The notes: generated from the sequence alone by a model not told the origin. Numbered from the stretch's first letter, positions 35,315 through 44,160 are shown. The stretch is DNA of 64,000 nt from Bacillota bacterium (GCA_016281935.1 JAEEJN010000089.1:79993-143992), one strand, 5' to 3'. Made by a program: numbers and translations.

Positions 35315-36016
35315 TTACTCTTTGCGCGGATCAATCCATTTGACCGCGCCGTCCTCGGCTTTGAAGCGACCGTAGGTGCCGATGTTCTCTTCATAGGCTT
35401 CATTGGGGGATTTGCCCGCTTTGATGGCATCCATCATCTTGCCCAGGGAAAGGAACTGATAGCCGCAGACCTGATCGTCCTTGTCCAGAGCGATCTTGGT
35501 CACGTAGCCTTCCGTCATTTCCAGGAAGCGGACACCCTTGGCCTTGGTTCCGTACATGGTACCGACCATGGAACGGAGGCCCTTGCCCAGATCTTCCAGA
35601 CCGGCGCCGATGCGCAGGCCGTCATCAGAGAAGGCAGACTGGGTGCGGCCATAGACGATCTGCAGGAACAGTTCGCGCATGGCGGTGTTGATGGCGTCGC
35701 ATACGAGGTCAGTGTTCAGAGCTTCCAGGATGGTTTTGCCGGGAAGGATCTCAGCGGCCATGGCAGCGGAGTGGGTCATGCCGGAGCAGCCGATCGTTTC
35801 CACCAGTGCTTCCTCGATCACACCGTTTTTCACGTTCAGGCTGAGTTTGCAGGTGCCCTGCTGGGGAGCACACCAGCCAATGCCGTGCGTGTAGCCGGAA
35901 ATGTCGCTGATCTCTTTGGCCTGGATCCATTTTCCCTCTTCAGGGATGGGAGCGGGGCCATGGTTCGGGCCTTTGGCCACGCATACCATTTCCTCAACTT
36001 CGCGGGAATATTGCAT
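35315..36016 (-). CDS. Iron-sulfur cluster assembly scaffold-like protein (NifU/IscU N-domain)
   Basis: A 233-residue protein. The IscU-like segment ETIGCSGMTHSAAMAAEILPGK (Cys77) resembles the second cysteine motif of IscU. Cys49 (GIGWCAP) and Cys56 are other candidate ligands, and the C-terminal extension (from about 130) is longer than in IscU. It is translated first in the operon with the GGGtGRT gene. ATG at 36016 follows AAGGAGG. Biased codons again suggest high expression. Whether it truly builds Fe-S clusters is inference. Confidence 0.8.
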   Translation of the reverse strand: MQYSREVEEMVCVAKGPNHGPAPIPEEGKWIQAKEISDISGYTHGIGWCAPQQGTCKLSLNVKNGVIEEALVETIGCSGMTHSAAMAAEILPGKTILEALNTDLVCDAINTAMRELFLQIVYGRTQSAFSDDGLRIGAGLEDLGKGLRSMVGTMYGTKAKGVRFLEMTEGYVTKIALDKDDQVCGYQFLSLGKMMDAIKAGKSPNEAYEENIGTYGRFKAEDGAVKWIDPRKE

Positions 36017-36032
36017 AATGCCTACCTCCTTA

Positions 36033-36092
36033 TAGCGATTACGCTAGAATGTAAGTGTTTGAAATGGAGTCTTCAGACAGCTTGCTGAAGAC
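36033..36092 (-). repeat. Two inverted repeats in the leader of the scaffold operon
   Basis: TAGCG/CGCTA around a 4-nt loop (36033-36046) sits directly upstream of the AAGGAGG site. GTCTTCAG/CTGAAGAC with an 8-nt spacer (36069-36092) is a perfect 8-bp inverted repeat. No T run follows, so these may be mRNA structures or protein sites. Confidence 0.55.
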
Positions 36093-36106
36093 ATACCATC
36101 TAAGTT

Positions 36107-36135
36107 ATTCTATCATGTATATCTGGGCATTTCAA
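36107..36135 (-). promoter_or_regulatory. Promoter of the scaffold-GGGtGRT operon
   Basis: On the minus strand TTGAAA (36135-36130), a 17-bp spacer and TAGAAT (36112-36107). The leader of about 85 nt contains both inverted repeats. Confidence 0.65.
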
Positions 36136-36239
36136 TGCACGGAACAGAGAATTTTCAGTTTGAAAAATGGAAGGGAGGCAGAGCACTCTGCTGCATAGGC
36201 TGAGGATTGCCATACGGGCATTGCCTGTCTGTGAAATGG

Positions 36240-36268
36240 CTGACAAATGGTGTCAGCCGTGCTAGAAT
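36240..36268 (+). promoter_or_regulatory. Promoter with overlapping inverted repeat
   Basis: CTGACA at 36240-36245, a 17-bp spacer and TAGAAT at 36263-36268. The -35 is one arm of a perfect inverted repeat, CTGACA-N5-TGTCAG (36240-36256), a possible operator. Confidence 0.6.
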
Positions 36269-36302
36269 GAATCACTGCAGAAAGGTCAAGGAGGTGGATC
36301 AT

Positions 36303-36758
36303 ATGAATCACCCGGAGACAGCCAGAGCCCTGTTCCTGAAAGGTTATAACTGTGCTCAGGCGGTTTTTTGCGCTTTTACTGATGTTACCGGACTGAGCAG
36401 GGACGAATCTGCGAGGATCGCTTCCTCTTTCGGCGGCGGGTTCGGGAGACTCCGGGAAGTTTGCGGTACGATGAGCGCTGCCGTGCTTATCCTCGGATAC
36501 GCACGGGGTTACTCCGATCCGAATGACCGGAATGCAAAGATCCGTCACTACAAGCTCGTACAGGAGTATGCCAGACGATTCCGCGAAGCCAACGGTGCTT
36601 TGCTGTGCAGGGACCTTCTGAAAGACGTGGAGACGAAGGAGGGGCCTGAACCGGAGGAACGGACTCAGGAGTACTATGCACGCAGGCCATGCCCTATGAT
36701 TGCATATCGGGCTGCCGATATTCTGGATCGTATGCTTAAGGAATCCGCAGAAGAGTAG
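36303..36758 (+). CDS. C_GCAxxG_C_C family redox protein
   Basis: A 151-residue protein with the family cysteines: GYNCAQAVF near the N-terminus, GGGFGRLREVCGTMSAAV (the GCAxxG-like motif appears as CGTMSAA), LLCRDLL and RRPCPM. Such proteins occur near redox and metal genes in anaerobes; the function is unproven. ATG at 36303 follows AGGAGGTG; upstream frame sequence is promoter. No signal peptide. Transcribed alone behind a promoter with a candidate operator. Confidence 0.85.
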   Translation: MNHPETARALFLKGYNCAQAVFCAFTDVTGLSRDESARIASSFGGGFGRLREVCGTMSAAVLILGYARGYSDPNDRNAKIRHYKLVQEYARRFREANGALLCRDLLKDVETKEGPEPEERTQEYYARRPCPMIAYRAADILDRMLKESAEE

Positions 36759-36774
36759 GTGCGATGCGGATTGT

Positions 36775-36818
36775 ATAAAACAGGCGCTGCCGGTTTCGTT
36801 CGGCAGCGCCTGTTGTTT
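36775..36818. terminator. Bidirectional terminator
   Basis: CAGGCGCTGCCG (36781-36792) and CGGCAGCGCCTG (36801-36812) with T-rich flanks on both sides, between convergent genes. Confidence 0.9.
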
Positions 36819-36823
36819 TCAGG

Positions 36824-37774
36824 TCAGAATCCCGCCTCGTGGATCGCTTTGACCAGATTCCTTCCATATGTCTCGCATCCGAGCGTATTGGGATGCAGAC
36901 CGTCCAGATAATACTCGTTTCTGTGCGGAACCAAACGGAAACCATCGACTACGTGAATCTGTGGATACTCCGATACGATTTTGAGCAGTTCTTCTGTAAA
37001 CGCAACCATACGGGCCTGTTCTTCGGCAGTTCCATCACGCCAGATAGGCGTGATGCACAGAATCGGTATCCTGCTTCCGTAGATTTCGGTAAGTTTTCTG
37101 TAGAATACCCGGATCGGAGATATATCTTCATTCCTGTATTGGTTAGTACCCAGAGCAACGATGATTTTTTGGGGGTGGTATCCGGGCATTTCCATGATAG
37201 AACCCGGATCATACACGTATCCGCCGATTCCCTGGTTCAGGACTTCCCATCCCAGTTCGCGCTGCGCGACGCTTACGTAAGTCTCGGCCGAACGAAGGGG
37301 ACCGTATCCCTGGGTAATAGAATCACCCAGCCAAAGAACGGGGATTCCAGGCTCCGCGGGTTGAATCTCTTTGTCCGTTTCCGCTTCGCGGATGAGAACA
37401 GTGGCATCAGCAGGAAGATAGAATGTGATCCGTTTGCGACCTTTGGGGAGAGAAAACGTGAGCCGGCCGCACTTCTCCAGATCCCTGACATATCTTATAT
37501 CTGTGATCAGACCGTCGACTGCGAGTTCAAATGAATCCTGAGAACCTTCCCAGATGATACGGTAATCCAGTGAGAAGCATGTGCTTTCCGTGAAAAACTC
37601 CAGCGTTTTGGCTGTGGAAGCCATGCAGCGGTCATAGAAGAATTCACGAAGCACTTTGAAGTAGTCCATTTGAGGCTTTGTATACTGGAAGGAAGCGAGC
37701 CAGCCTTCCTCCTTTTCCTCAAAGGAATATGCTCCGCGGTATACGGCTTTCAGCTGATCGAGCGTCCATTTCAT
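36824..37774 (-). CDS. SGNH/GDSL-type hydrolase
   Basis: A 316-residue protein. An N-terminal beta-rich domain (about 1-140) precedes an SGNH esterase domain with block I GDSITQG (nucleophile Ser), block III GTNQYRN and block V DGLHPN (catalytic Asp and His). Such two-domain enzymes deacetylate plant glycans or xylan. No signal peptide, so it acts inside the cell. It is the last gene of a minus-strand group with a GH2 glycosidase and a dehydrogenase, which supports a role in sugar degradation. Confidence 0.85.
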   Translation of the reverse strand: MKWTLDQLKAVYRGAYSFEEKEEGWLASFQYTKPQMDYFKVLREFFYDRCMASTAKTLEFFTESTCFSLDYRIIWEGSQDSFELAVDGLITDIRYVRDLEKCGRLTFSLPKGRKRITFYLPADATVLIREAETDKEIQPAEPGIPVLWLGDSITQGYGPLRSAETYVSVAQRELGWEVLNQGIGGYVYDPGSIMEMPGYHPQKIIVALGTNQYRNEDISPIRVFYRKLTEIYGSRIPILCITPIWRDGTAEEQARMVAFTEELLKIVSEYPQIHVVDGFRLVPHRNEYYLDGLHPNTLGCETYGRNLVKAIHEAGF

Positions 37775-37837
37775 GGGAACATGTCCTTTCGTCTGTCGAG
37801 TCAGATAAATCGGCGAGAATCTGAATCCTTATCTGCA

Positions 37838-39625
37838 TCATCGGCCGTCTGGATTTCGGTTGATCGATGCGAACCGGACGGGATCCATTTTCGGCTGACG
37901 GTCTGGGGTCAGGACACCATTGATCTCCTGCATCACATCTGTCAGCTGTGTGTAGCAGTATCCCTGACAGTAGGGGATGGCACGGATTGCGTCGGTGACA
38001 GCTTCGAAGCGGGCAAAGAAGGCTTCTTCATCTGTGACCTTCTCATGATAACCCCAGGTCTGCATTCCCCCGACATCTCCCTGAAGCCCTATGTTCGTGA
38101 AAGCGATGCCTCCGTATTCTGTGATCAGGAAGGGGAGTGTTTCGTCGGGCCAGTAATCTTTTACGTAAGCGGCTTTGCCCGTGCATCCGTGGGCTTCCAC
38201 ATAACCGCGGTCCTCAAAGTGCTCGTTGATCATTTCACCTGTATCAGCGTAATCATGCAGAGCGCAGTAGTCTGATTCGGTCTGTTCCCATCCGTCGTTT
38301 GAGGAAACGAGGCGGGTCCCGTCAAGAGCCTTTGTCAGGTGATAAAGAAGACGGGCTGTTTCCTGCTGACGCGGATGATTGAATATCTGCCTTACGCCCC
38401 AGCTTTCATTGATGGGGGTCCATGTTATGATGGACGGATGGTTGAAATCTCGGTCTATGAATTCTCCGAGTGTCTGTGTCCAGTTTCGGATCGTTTCATC
38501 CGTGAAATCATATGCAGAAGGCAGTTCGCCCCAGACTAACAGTCCGAGTTTGTCTGCCCAGTAGTAATAACGGGGATCTTCGATTTTCTGGTGTTTGCGC
38601 GCCCCATTGTATCCGAAACGCTTCGTCAGTTCCACGTCCAGACGGATTGCGTCATCGGAAGGTGGCGTGAGATTGGAGTCGGGCCAATAACCCTGATCCA
38701 GAATCAGGCGCTGATAGAGCGGACTGTGGTTCAGATATACGCAGCCTTCACGGACTTCGATGGAACGCATACCGAAATAGGTGTTCACTGAATCCAGCGT
38801 TTCGTTCTCGTCCTGCAGCGTGACTTTGAGATCATACAGATTCGGACGTTCAGGTGTCCAGGGAAGGAAAGCGGTAAGACCGCCTTTTTCCGTCACGTCG
38901 ATCGGGACACGTGTATGGCGGTCGTTCATGGATACCTTCTGTGTCTTGATCGTTCGGCCGCGGAAGGACAGTTCAAACGACAGCGTCAGTTCCTTCGCGG
39001 GCATTTTATCCAGAGCAATCTCGGCGGAGGCAATGCCTCTGTCGATATCGGGGGAGATGTGGATCTGTCTGATCGCATAGACGCCGACCGCCTCCATATA
39101 GACTGTCTGCCAGATACCCGATACCGGTGTATACCAACAGCCCATGACACCGCGATCCCAGTACTGTTTTCCTCTGGGCTGAGTGACGTCCGGCCAGTCT
39201 TCCACCCGTACACACAGATCATTGGACGCTTCTTTCAGATACGGAGTCACGTCCAATGTAAAGGGAGTATATCCGCCTTTGTGTTCACCGACACGGTTTC
39301 CGTTCACATAGACGGAAGATGCGTAATCAACTGCGCCGAAATGCAGAAGGATACGGCGGCCCTTCATCGTTTCCGGTATACTGAAGGACCTCCGATACCA
39401 CAGGATCGGATGAATCTCATCATTCGGACCGAGACCGCTCATTTTCGTCTGATAGGCAAACGGAACGGTAATCTCCAAAGGAAAGGTTTTTTCCGGACGG
39501 AACCATTCTTCCGAAAGGCCGAAGTCCTCATCATCAAAAGCAAATTGCCAGACGCCGTTCAGATTCAGATACTGTTCCCGGAAGAAATCCGGTCGGGGGT
39601 GTTCGGGACGGGGAATCGTGTTCAT
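37838..39625 (-). CDS. Glycoside hydrolase family 2 protein
   Basis: About 595 residues: N-terminal sugar-binding jelly roll (NLNGVWQFAFDDEDFG, then HFGAVDYASSVYVNGNRVGEHKGG), an Ig-like middle domain and a TIM barrel. The acid/base Glu lies in PINESWG and the nucleophile Glu in LITEYGG, as in GH2. The closest activity (beta-galactosidase, glucuronidase or arabinofuranosidase type) cannot be fixed by eye. No signal peptide. ATG at 39625 follows AAGGAG; GTG at 39631 overlaps the upstream stop. Confidence 0.9.
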   Translation of the reverse strand: MNTIPRPEHPRPDFFREQYLNLNGVWQFAFDDEDFGLSEEWFRPEKTFPLEITVPFAYQTKMSGLGPNDEIHPILWYRRSFSIPETMKGRRILLHFGAVDYASSVYVNGNRVGEHKGGYTPFTLDVTPYLKEASNDLCVRVEDWPDVTQPRGKQYWDRGVMGCWYTPVSGIWQTVYMEAVGVYAIRQIHISPDIDRGIASAEIALDKMPAKELTLSFELSFRGRTIKTQKVSMNDRHTRVPIDVTEKGGLTAFLPWTPERPNLYDLKVTLQDENETLDSVNTYFGMRSIEVREGCVYLNHSPLYQRLILDQGYWPDSNLTPPSDDAIRLDVELTKRFGYNGARKHQKIEDPRYYYWADKLGLLVWGELPSAYDFTDETIRNWTQTLGEFIDRDFNHPSIITWTPINESWGVRQIFNHPRQQETARLLYHLTKALDGTRLVSSNDGWEQTESDYCALHDYADTGEMINEHFEDRGYVEAHGCTGKAAYVKDYWPDETLPFLITEYGGIAFTNIGLQGDVGGMQTWGYHEKVTDEEAFFARFEAVTDAIRAIPYCQGYCYTQLTDVMQEINGVLTPDRQPKMDPVRFASINRNPDGR

Positions 39626-39627
39626 AT

Positions 39628-40656
39628 TCACTCCTTTCCGACATCGATCAGGATTTTCATCGTCGACTCCCGATTCGCGTCGATATATCGATATGCTTCC
39701 AGATAGTCTTTGAAAGCAAAATGACGGCTCATCAAAGGCTTGAGTAGAATTTTTCCTTCACTGACCAGACGGATGGCATCGATATAGTCTTCATGGCGGT
39801 ACATCATCGATGTGTTCAGATCCAGTTCATGATCGTTGAGGACGGCCAGATCCACGGTTGCAGGCTTTCCGAATACTGCGACAAGAATGATGACAGATCC
39901 TTTTCTTGCCTGAGATATTGCCTGATTGATCGTAGTGTCGTTGCCGGCACAGTCATAAATCACATCGGCTCTGTCAGAACCGAATGCATTCAGAACGGCT
40001 TGGCCGAAGTCGCTTTTTGCAGTGTTGACGGTATAATCGGCACCAACGGAAGCGGCTATGGACAAACGCAGATCGGATATGTCTGTAATAAGTACGGAAT
40101 GGGCGCCTAACGCTTTACATGACTGAGCGAGAAGAATACCGATCGGACCTGCACCGAGAATCGCAACATTGGCTCCGACCATATCGGGGAAACGTTTTGC
40201 AGCATGGACAGTGACAGCGAGAGGCTCGATCATAGCGCCTTCATCATAGGACATGCTGTCAGGCAGAGGAGTCACTTTGGAAGCATCTACGGCGAAATAC
40301 TCGCTGGCTGTTCCTGTGGTCTGGAATCCCATGACCTTAAGGTTTTCGCAAAGATTATACTTGCCATGGATGCAGGGATAGCAGTGTCCGCAGAAGACCT
40401 GAGGTTCGATTGTGACCTTCTGACCGATCTTCAGATCCTTCACGCCTTCTCCCAGCTCCGTGATCATGCCGGAGACTTCATGGCCTTGTGTCACGGGATA
40501 GCTCGTAAAGGGATGTGTTCCGTGATAGACGTGGATGTCGCTGCCGCATACACCGATACGCATGATTTGAATAAGGACCTGTCCGGGCAGGGGATTCGGT
40601 GCGGCGACCTCTCTGAATTCGATGTGACGAGGGGATGTCATAATCTGCTGAATCAT
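39628..40656 (-). CDS. Zinc-dependent medium-chain alcohol/polyol dehydrogenase
   Basis: A 342-residue MDR-family enzyme. Catalytic zinc ligands sit in GVCGSDIHVYHG and GHEVSG; the structural zinc cysteines are CGHCYPCIHGKYNLC; the NAD Rossmann motif is ILGAGPIGILLAQ. It resembles sorbitol/threonine dehydrogenases and probably oxidises a sugar released by the GH2 enzyme downstream. I chose ATG at 40656 (CAGGAG upstream); the open frame runs to 40962 but that part covers the promoter and lacks family sequence. The GH2 start lies 2 bp past the stop. Confidence 0.9.
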   Translation of the reverse strand: MIQQIMTSPRHIEFREVAAPNPLPGQVLIQIMRIGVCGSDIHVYHGTHPFTSYPVTQGHEVSGMITELGEGVKDLKIGQKVTIEPQVFCGHCYPCIHGKYNLCENLKVMGFQTTGTASEYFAVDASKVTPLPDSMSYDEGAMIEPLAVTVHAAKRFPDMVGANVAILGAGPIGILLAQSCKALGAHSVLITDISDLRLSIAASVGADYTVNTAKSDFGQAVLNAFGSDRADVIYDCAGNDTTINQAISQARKGSVIILVAVFGKPATVDLAVLNDHELDLNTSMMYRHEDYIDAIRLVSEGKILLKPLMSRHFAFKDYLEAYRYIDANRESTMKILIDVGKE

Positions 40657-40696
40657 TGCCGTGCTCCTGTTTGCGGGTTTTTCGATTGCTGTATCA

Positions 40697-40705
40697 AGTA
40701 TAGCA
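40697..40705 (-). promoter_or_regulatory. Extended -10 promoter of dehydrogenase operon
   Basis: On the minus strand TGCTATACT, a TGn extended -10, about 40 bp upstream of ATG 40656. No good -35. Confidence 0.45.
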
Positions 40706-40847
40706 CACTTCTGAGCTGTGGATACTTTCTTTTTGGTTTCTTTGTGTTTTTGTGAAGACAGGGCAGGCGTTCGGCTGCGGTATTGTGTCCGTACACATGA
40801 TATAATAGAATAAGAACAGCAAATGAAATGAATGAGGAGGTACCTGC

Positions 40848-41438
40848 ATGTCCGAAGATTCTGAATGGACTGCTCTGGAGAACGAGATCGCAGGCTGTAC
40901 GCTCTGTCCTCTATGGAGAGGAAGAAACAGGACTGTCCCCGGAGAGGGGAATCGGCATGCACGTGTTATGTTTGTGGGTGAAGGCCCTGGTGCTCAGGAA
41001 GATCTGCAGGGCCGTCCTTTTGTAGGTGCCGCAGGCCAGCTGCTCGACCGTATGCTCGAGTCGATCCATCTGGACAGAAAAGAAGTCTATATCGCAAATG
41101 TGGTCAAGTGCCGTCCGCCACAGAATCGGACGCCGACAGAAGGCGAAGCTGAGATCTGCCTGCGTTATCTCAGACGGCAGACGGCTTTGATTCGTCCCAG
41201 AATCATCGTTTGTCTCGGAACACCTGCAGCAAGAGCGGTGATCAGTCCCGATGCGCGGATCAGTGCAGTCCGCGGGAAGTGGATCGAAAGAAAGGGATTC
41301 TGGCTTCTGGGGACGTATCATCCTGCAGCCCTTCTGCGTGATGAACGTCATAAAGTTGCCGCGTGGAACGATCTCGTCATGCTGCGTGAGAAACTGAGGG
41401 AACTGGATATGGAGGCTCAGGATGATGAAGTGTTCTGA
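40848..41438 (+). CDS. Uracil-DNA glycosylase, family 4 (Fe-S)
   Basis: A 196-residue enzyme that removes uracil from DNA. The motif GEGPGAQED (about 44-52) is the uracil-binding motif A, and GTYHPAALL near residue 165 is motif B. The four Fe-S cysteines are at 17, 20, 88 and 104 (CTLC, VKCRPP, EICLRY), as in family 4. ATG at 40848 follows AGGAGGT. A TATAAT at 40801-40806 may be its -10. The next gene overlaps its end by 17 bp. Confidence 0.93.
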   Translation: MSEDSEWTALENEIAGCTLCPLWRGRNRTVPGEGNRHARVMFVGEGPGAQEDLQGRPFVGAAGQLLDRMLESIHLDRKEVYIANVVKCRPPQNRTPTEGEAEICLRYLRRQTALIRPRIIVCLGTPAARAVISPDARISAVRGKWIERKGFWLLGTYHPAALLRDERHKVAAWNDLVMLREKLRELDMEAQDDEVF

Positions 41439-42057
41439 TCAACTGGAGAAAATAGCGGCTGACTGTTCCTCTTTCCTGGAAGAACGTTATGGAAAAGGAA
41501 CGATTACTCCCGTAATGGGCGAAGGAGATCCCGGATCGCGTATCATGATGGTGGGAGAAGCTCCCGGAGCGGAAGAAACAAGACTGAGGCGTCCGTTCGT
41601 TGGAAAAGCCGGCAGAAATCTGGATGAGTTCCTTGAGACCGTTGGCTTGGATCGGAAGGACCTGTATATTACCAATACCGTGAAATTCCGTCCCGTCAAG
41701 ATCCACGAAAGGACGGGGAGCCTCAGCAACAGACCTCCTACGAAAAAGGAAGTCAATGACTGCCTGCCGTTTCTGAAACGGGAGATTGAAGCCGTAAAGC
41801 CTTTGGTCGTCGTTACGCTTGGGAATACGCCTCTTCAGGCTCTCGCAGACGATAAAAAGACTGTCATCGGATCTGTACATGGGATCGAGATCCCCGTGAT
41901 CTGGCCGCAGGTTTCATTCTGTCTCTTTCCGCTGTATCATCCTGCCAGCATCATTTATAACCGAAGCCTAGGCGAAATATATCTGCAGGATCTGGCCAAA
42001 CTCCGCATGTATTTGGAAGAACGGGAAATCATTATGTCAGGCAGCACAAATTATTGA
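41422..42057 (+). CDS. Family 4-like uracil-DNA glycosylase paralogue without Fe-S ligands
   Basis: 211 residues, homologous to the preceding gene. Motif A is GEAPGAEET and motif B FPLYHPAS, both preserved. The Fe-S cysteines are not: there is no CXXC near the N-terminus, the third position is Phe89 in TVKFRP, and only Cys114 aligns. An insertion HERTGSLSNRPP follows the third position. It is probably a cluster-free glycosylase with altered specificity. Translation is coupled to the upstream gene. ATG at 41422 is one of a tandem ATGATG. Confidence 0.85.
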   Translation: MMKCSDQLEKIAADCSSFLEERYGKGTITPVMGEGDPGSRIMMVGEAPGAEETRLRRPFVGKAGRNLDEFLETVGLDRKDLYITNTVKFRPVKIHERTGSLSNRPPTKKEVNDCLPFLKREIEAVKPLVVVTLGNTPLQALADDKKTVIGSVHGIEIPVIWPQVSFCLFPLYHPASIIYNRSLGEIYLQDLAKLRMYLEEREIIMSGSTNY

Positions 42058-42086
42058 AAATATGTTACAAAATGCTTTCTTTTTGA

Positions 42087-42115
42087 TTGACAATTCATGG
42101 CTTCTCGGCTACAAT
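42087..42115 (+). promoter_or_regulatory. Promoter of the secreted peptidoglycan-binding protein
   Basis: TTGACA at 42087-42092, a 17-bp spacer and TACAAT at 42110-42115. Confidence 0.8.
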
Positions 42116-42144
42116 ACAGGTAACAACATCTGGGAGAAGCGAAG

Positions 42145-44115
42145 ATGAAACAGTATCGGACTTGGATCTGCCTGGCACTCGTCCTGGCAACCTTCCTTCC
42201 TTTCGTCATGCCCGTAAAAGCAGCAGCGGAAGATTGGGGCACCATTACCGGAAGCTATGTCAATATCCGGGAAGCTCCGAAAGGCAAAGTCATCAAGACG
42301 CTCAACAAGAATACTGTTGTGCAGGTTCTTGGCTTTGACGGGAGCTGGTATAAGATCCAGGTAGACGGACTTACTGCTTATGTGTATAAGGATTATCTCA
42401 AAACGGGAGCCGAGGCTCCTGCATCTCAGGATGATCCTTCGGATCCTGTACCCACTCCGGTTCCACCCAAGGAAATGTCGGACACGACCATTCCGCGTCC
42501 TTCCGGCACTCTTCTCAAGCTTGGTTCGACCGGTGAGGACGTGAAGCGTCTGCAGGCACGTCTGAAAGAGGTCAATTACTATTCGGGCGAAGTGAGCGGG
42601 ACGTTTGACGCGGCAACGGAAAATGCAGTACGTGAGTATCAGAAACACAACCGGCTCGGTGTGGACGGAAAAGTCGGTCCCAAAACCATCGCTTCTCTGT
42701 GGAAAGCCAAGCAGGGCACTGGGACCGGTGATGCAACGGTTACGGCAGTCCAGAAGCCGACAGTTCAGTATCTCCGCTTCGGAAATGCCGGTGAGAACGT
42801 GCGCCGTCTCCAGATGCGTCTTCAGGAACTGGGATACCTCATGGACAATACCGTGACGGGTAATTATTCCGCCGCGACACGCACAGCTGTTCAGCAGTAT
42901 CAGCGCGATAAAGGACTTCAGGCGGACGGTGTGGCTGGTCCGCAGACGATCACTTCACTGTGGAATAACACTCAGTATGTGCCTGCACCGACTCCCAGCA
43001 CAACGCCGGCGGAAACCGCTTCTCCGGATTCCACACCGGCTCCCTCTGAGACCGTGACCCCTGCGCCTTCTGCCACCGCAACACCGGTCCCTGTACCTGA
43101 GGTCTTCGATACGAATCTGTATCTGCGTAAGGGACAAACGAATGACAACGTCAAAAAACTGCAGCAGGCACTGAAACATCTCGGATACTTTTCTTCCTCG
43201 ACGGCTGTAACGAACTATTTCGGGACGGCCACATACAATGCCGTTCTGGCATTCCAGAGAGCCAATCATCTCGGAGCTGACGGTGTGGCGGGGCCCAAAA
43301 CACTGGCTGCGCTGAATCAGGCTCTTGCAGGCAGTTCTCCTGTCCAGCCGGATGATCCGACGTCAACAGAAGATCCGTCTTCCGGTGAGACTGTATCGTA
43401 TACCTTTGCCTACAAGTCTTTTGATGTGACGCTGAAACTTGGTTCCACAGGAGTCCATGTGAAAGACATGCAGTATGCGCTGTATCTGAAGGGATTCTAT
43501 AAGGGCGGCATCACTGGAACGTTTGATTCTACCACGAAGACAGCACTCCTCGCATTCCAGAGAGCAGTCGGACTTACTGCGGACGGACTTGCCGGAGAGT
43601 ATACTCTCTGCACGCTGTACACGCTTCTGGATCCGCTTCCCGCAGATGCGGTAGATACTTTCCGCTTTGACAAAGGCGAAGATATTGCGTGTGAACTGAT
43701 CGACTGGGACACCGCGAATTCAGCATTGCCCAGACAGGCGGTTCTCACGATCGTGGATGTGGATACAGGTTATTCGTTCCAGGTCAAGCGTACCGGCGGC
43801 GGAAAGCATGCTGACGTTGAGCCGTTGGAAGCTTATGATACAAACGTAATGTTCCATGTTTACGGAATGCGCTGGAGTTGGACACGCAGGGCAATCTGGG
43901 TGATTTACAACGGACACAAATACGCTGCGTCCATGAATGGACAGCCTCATGGATACGATACCATCGGCGGCAACGATATGACCGGACAGATTTGTCTGCA
44001 CTTCGTGAACAGCCGTACGCACGGATCGAACAAGATAGATCCGGATCATCAGGCGGCAGTACAGAGAGCCTATCAAGCCTCCGTTCTGAAAGTTGAATCG
44101 GCTCTTGCAAAATAA
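42145..44115 (+). CDS. Secreted SH3b and multi-PG-binding-domain protein
   Basis: 656 residues. Signal peptide to about VKA-A (24-26), a bacterial SH3b domain (about 30-87, SYVNIREAPKGKV), then four PG_binding_1 repeats (about 125-190, 212-275, 330-395, 430-500) each with an LGxxGxxVxxLQ..L..LGY pattern, joined by Thr/Pro linkers. The C-terminal domain (about 510-656) has aromatic and polar motifs (GMRWSWTRRAIWV, GGNDMTGQICLHF, SRTHGSNKIDPDHQ) that look catalytic but match no family I can name. It probably acts on or holds peptidoglycan. Single gene with its own promoter and terminator. Confidence 0.85.
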   Translation: MKQYRTWICLALVLATFLPFVMPVKAAAEDWGTITGSYVNIREAPKGKVIKTLNKNTVVQVLGFDGSWYKIQVDGLTAYVYKDYLKTGAEAPASQDDPSDPVPTPVPPKEMSDTTIPRPSGTLLKLGSTGEDVKRLQARLKEVNYYSGEVSGTFDAATENAVREYQKHNRLGVDGKVGPKTIASLWKAKQGTGTGDATVTAVQKPTVQYLRFGNAGENVRRLQMRLQELGYLMDNTVTGNYSAATRTAVQQYQRDKGLQADGVAGPQTITSLWNNTQYVPAPTPSTTPAETASPDSTPAPSETVTPAPSATATPVPVPEVFDTNLYLRKGQTNDNVKKLQQALKHLGYFSSSTAVTNYFGTATYNAVLAFQRANHLGADGVAGPKTLAALNQALAGSSPVQPDDPTSTEDPSSGETVSYTFAYKSFDVTLKLGSTGVHVKDMQYALYLKGFYKGGITGTFDSTTKTALLAFQRAVGLTADGLAGEYTLCTLYTLLDPLPADAVDTFRFDKGEDIACELIDWDTANSALPRQAVLTIVDVDTGYSFQVKRTGGGKHADVEPLEAYDTNVMFHVYGMRWSWTRRAIWVIYNGHKYAASMNGQPHGYDTIGGNDMTGQICLHFVNSRTHGSNKIDPDHQAAVQRAYQASVLKVESALAK

Positions 44116-44134
44116 GCATCCTGAATAAAGAAAG

Positions 44135-44160
44135 CCCTCCGTACTCCGGAGGGTTTTTTT
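44135..44160 (+). terminator. Terminator after PG-binding gene
   Basis: CCCTCCG (44135-44141), loop, CGGAGGG (44147-44153), then a run of seven Ts. Confidence 0.9.

Noticed and set aside
40657..40962. N-terminal extension of the alcohol dehydrogenase frame
   Set aside because: The region contains the promoter and has no MDR-family sequence; ATG at 40656 with CAGGAG is the better start.
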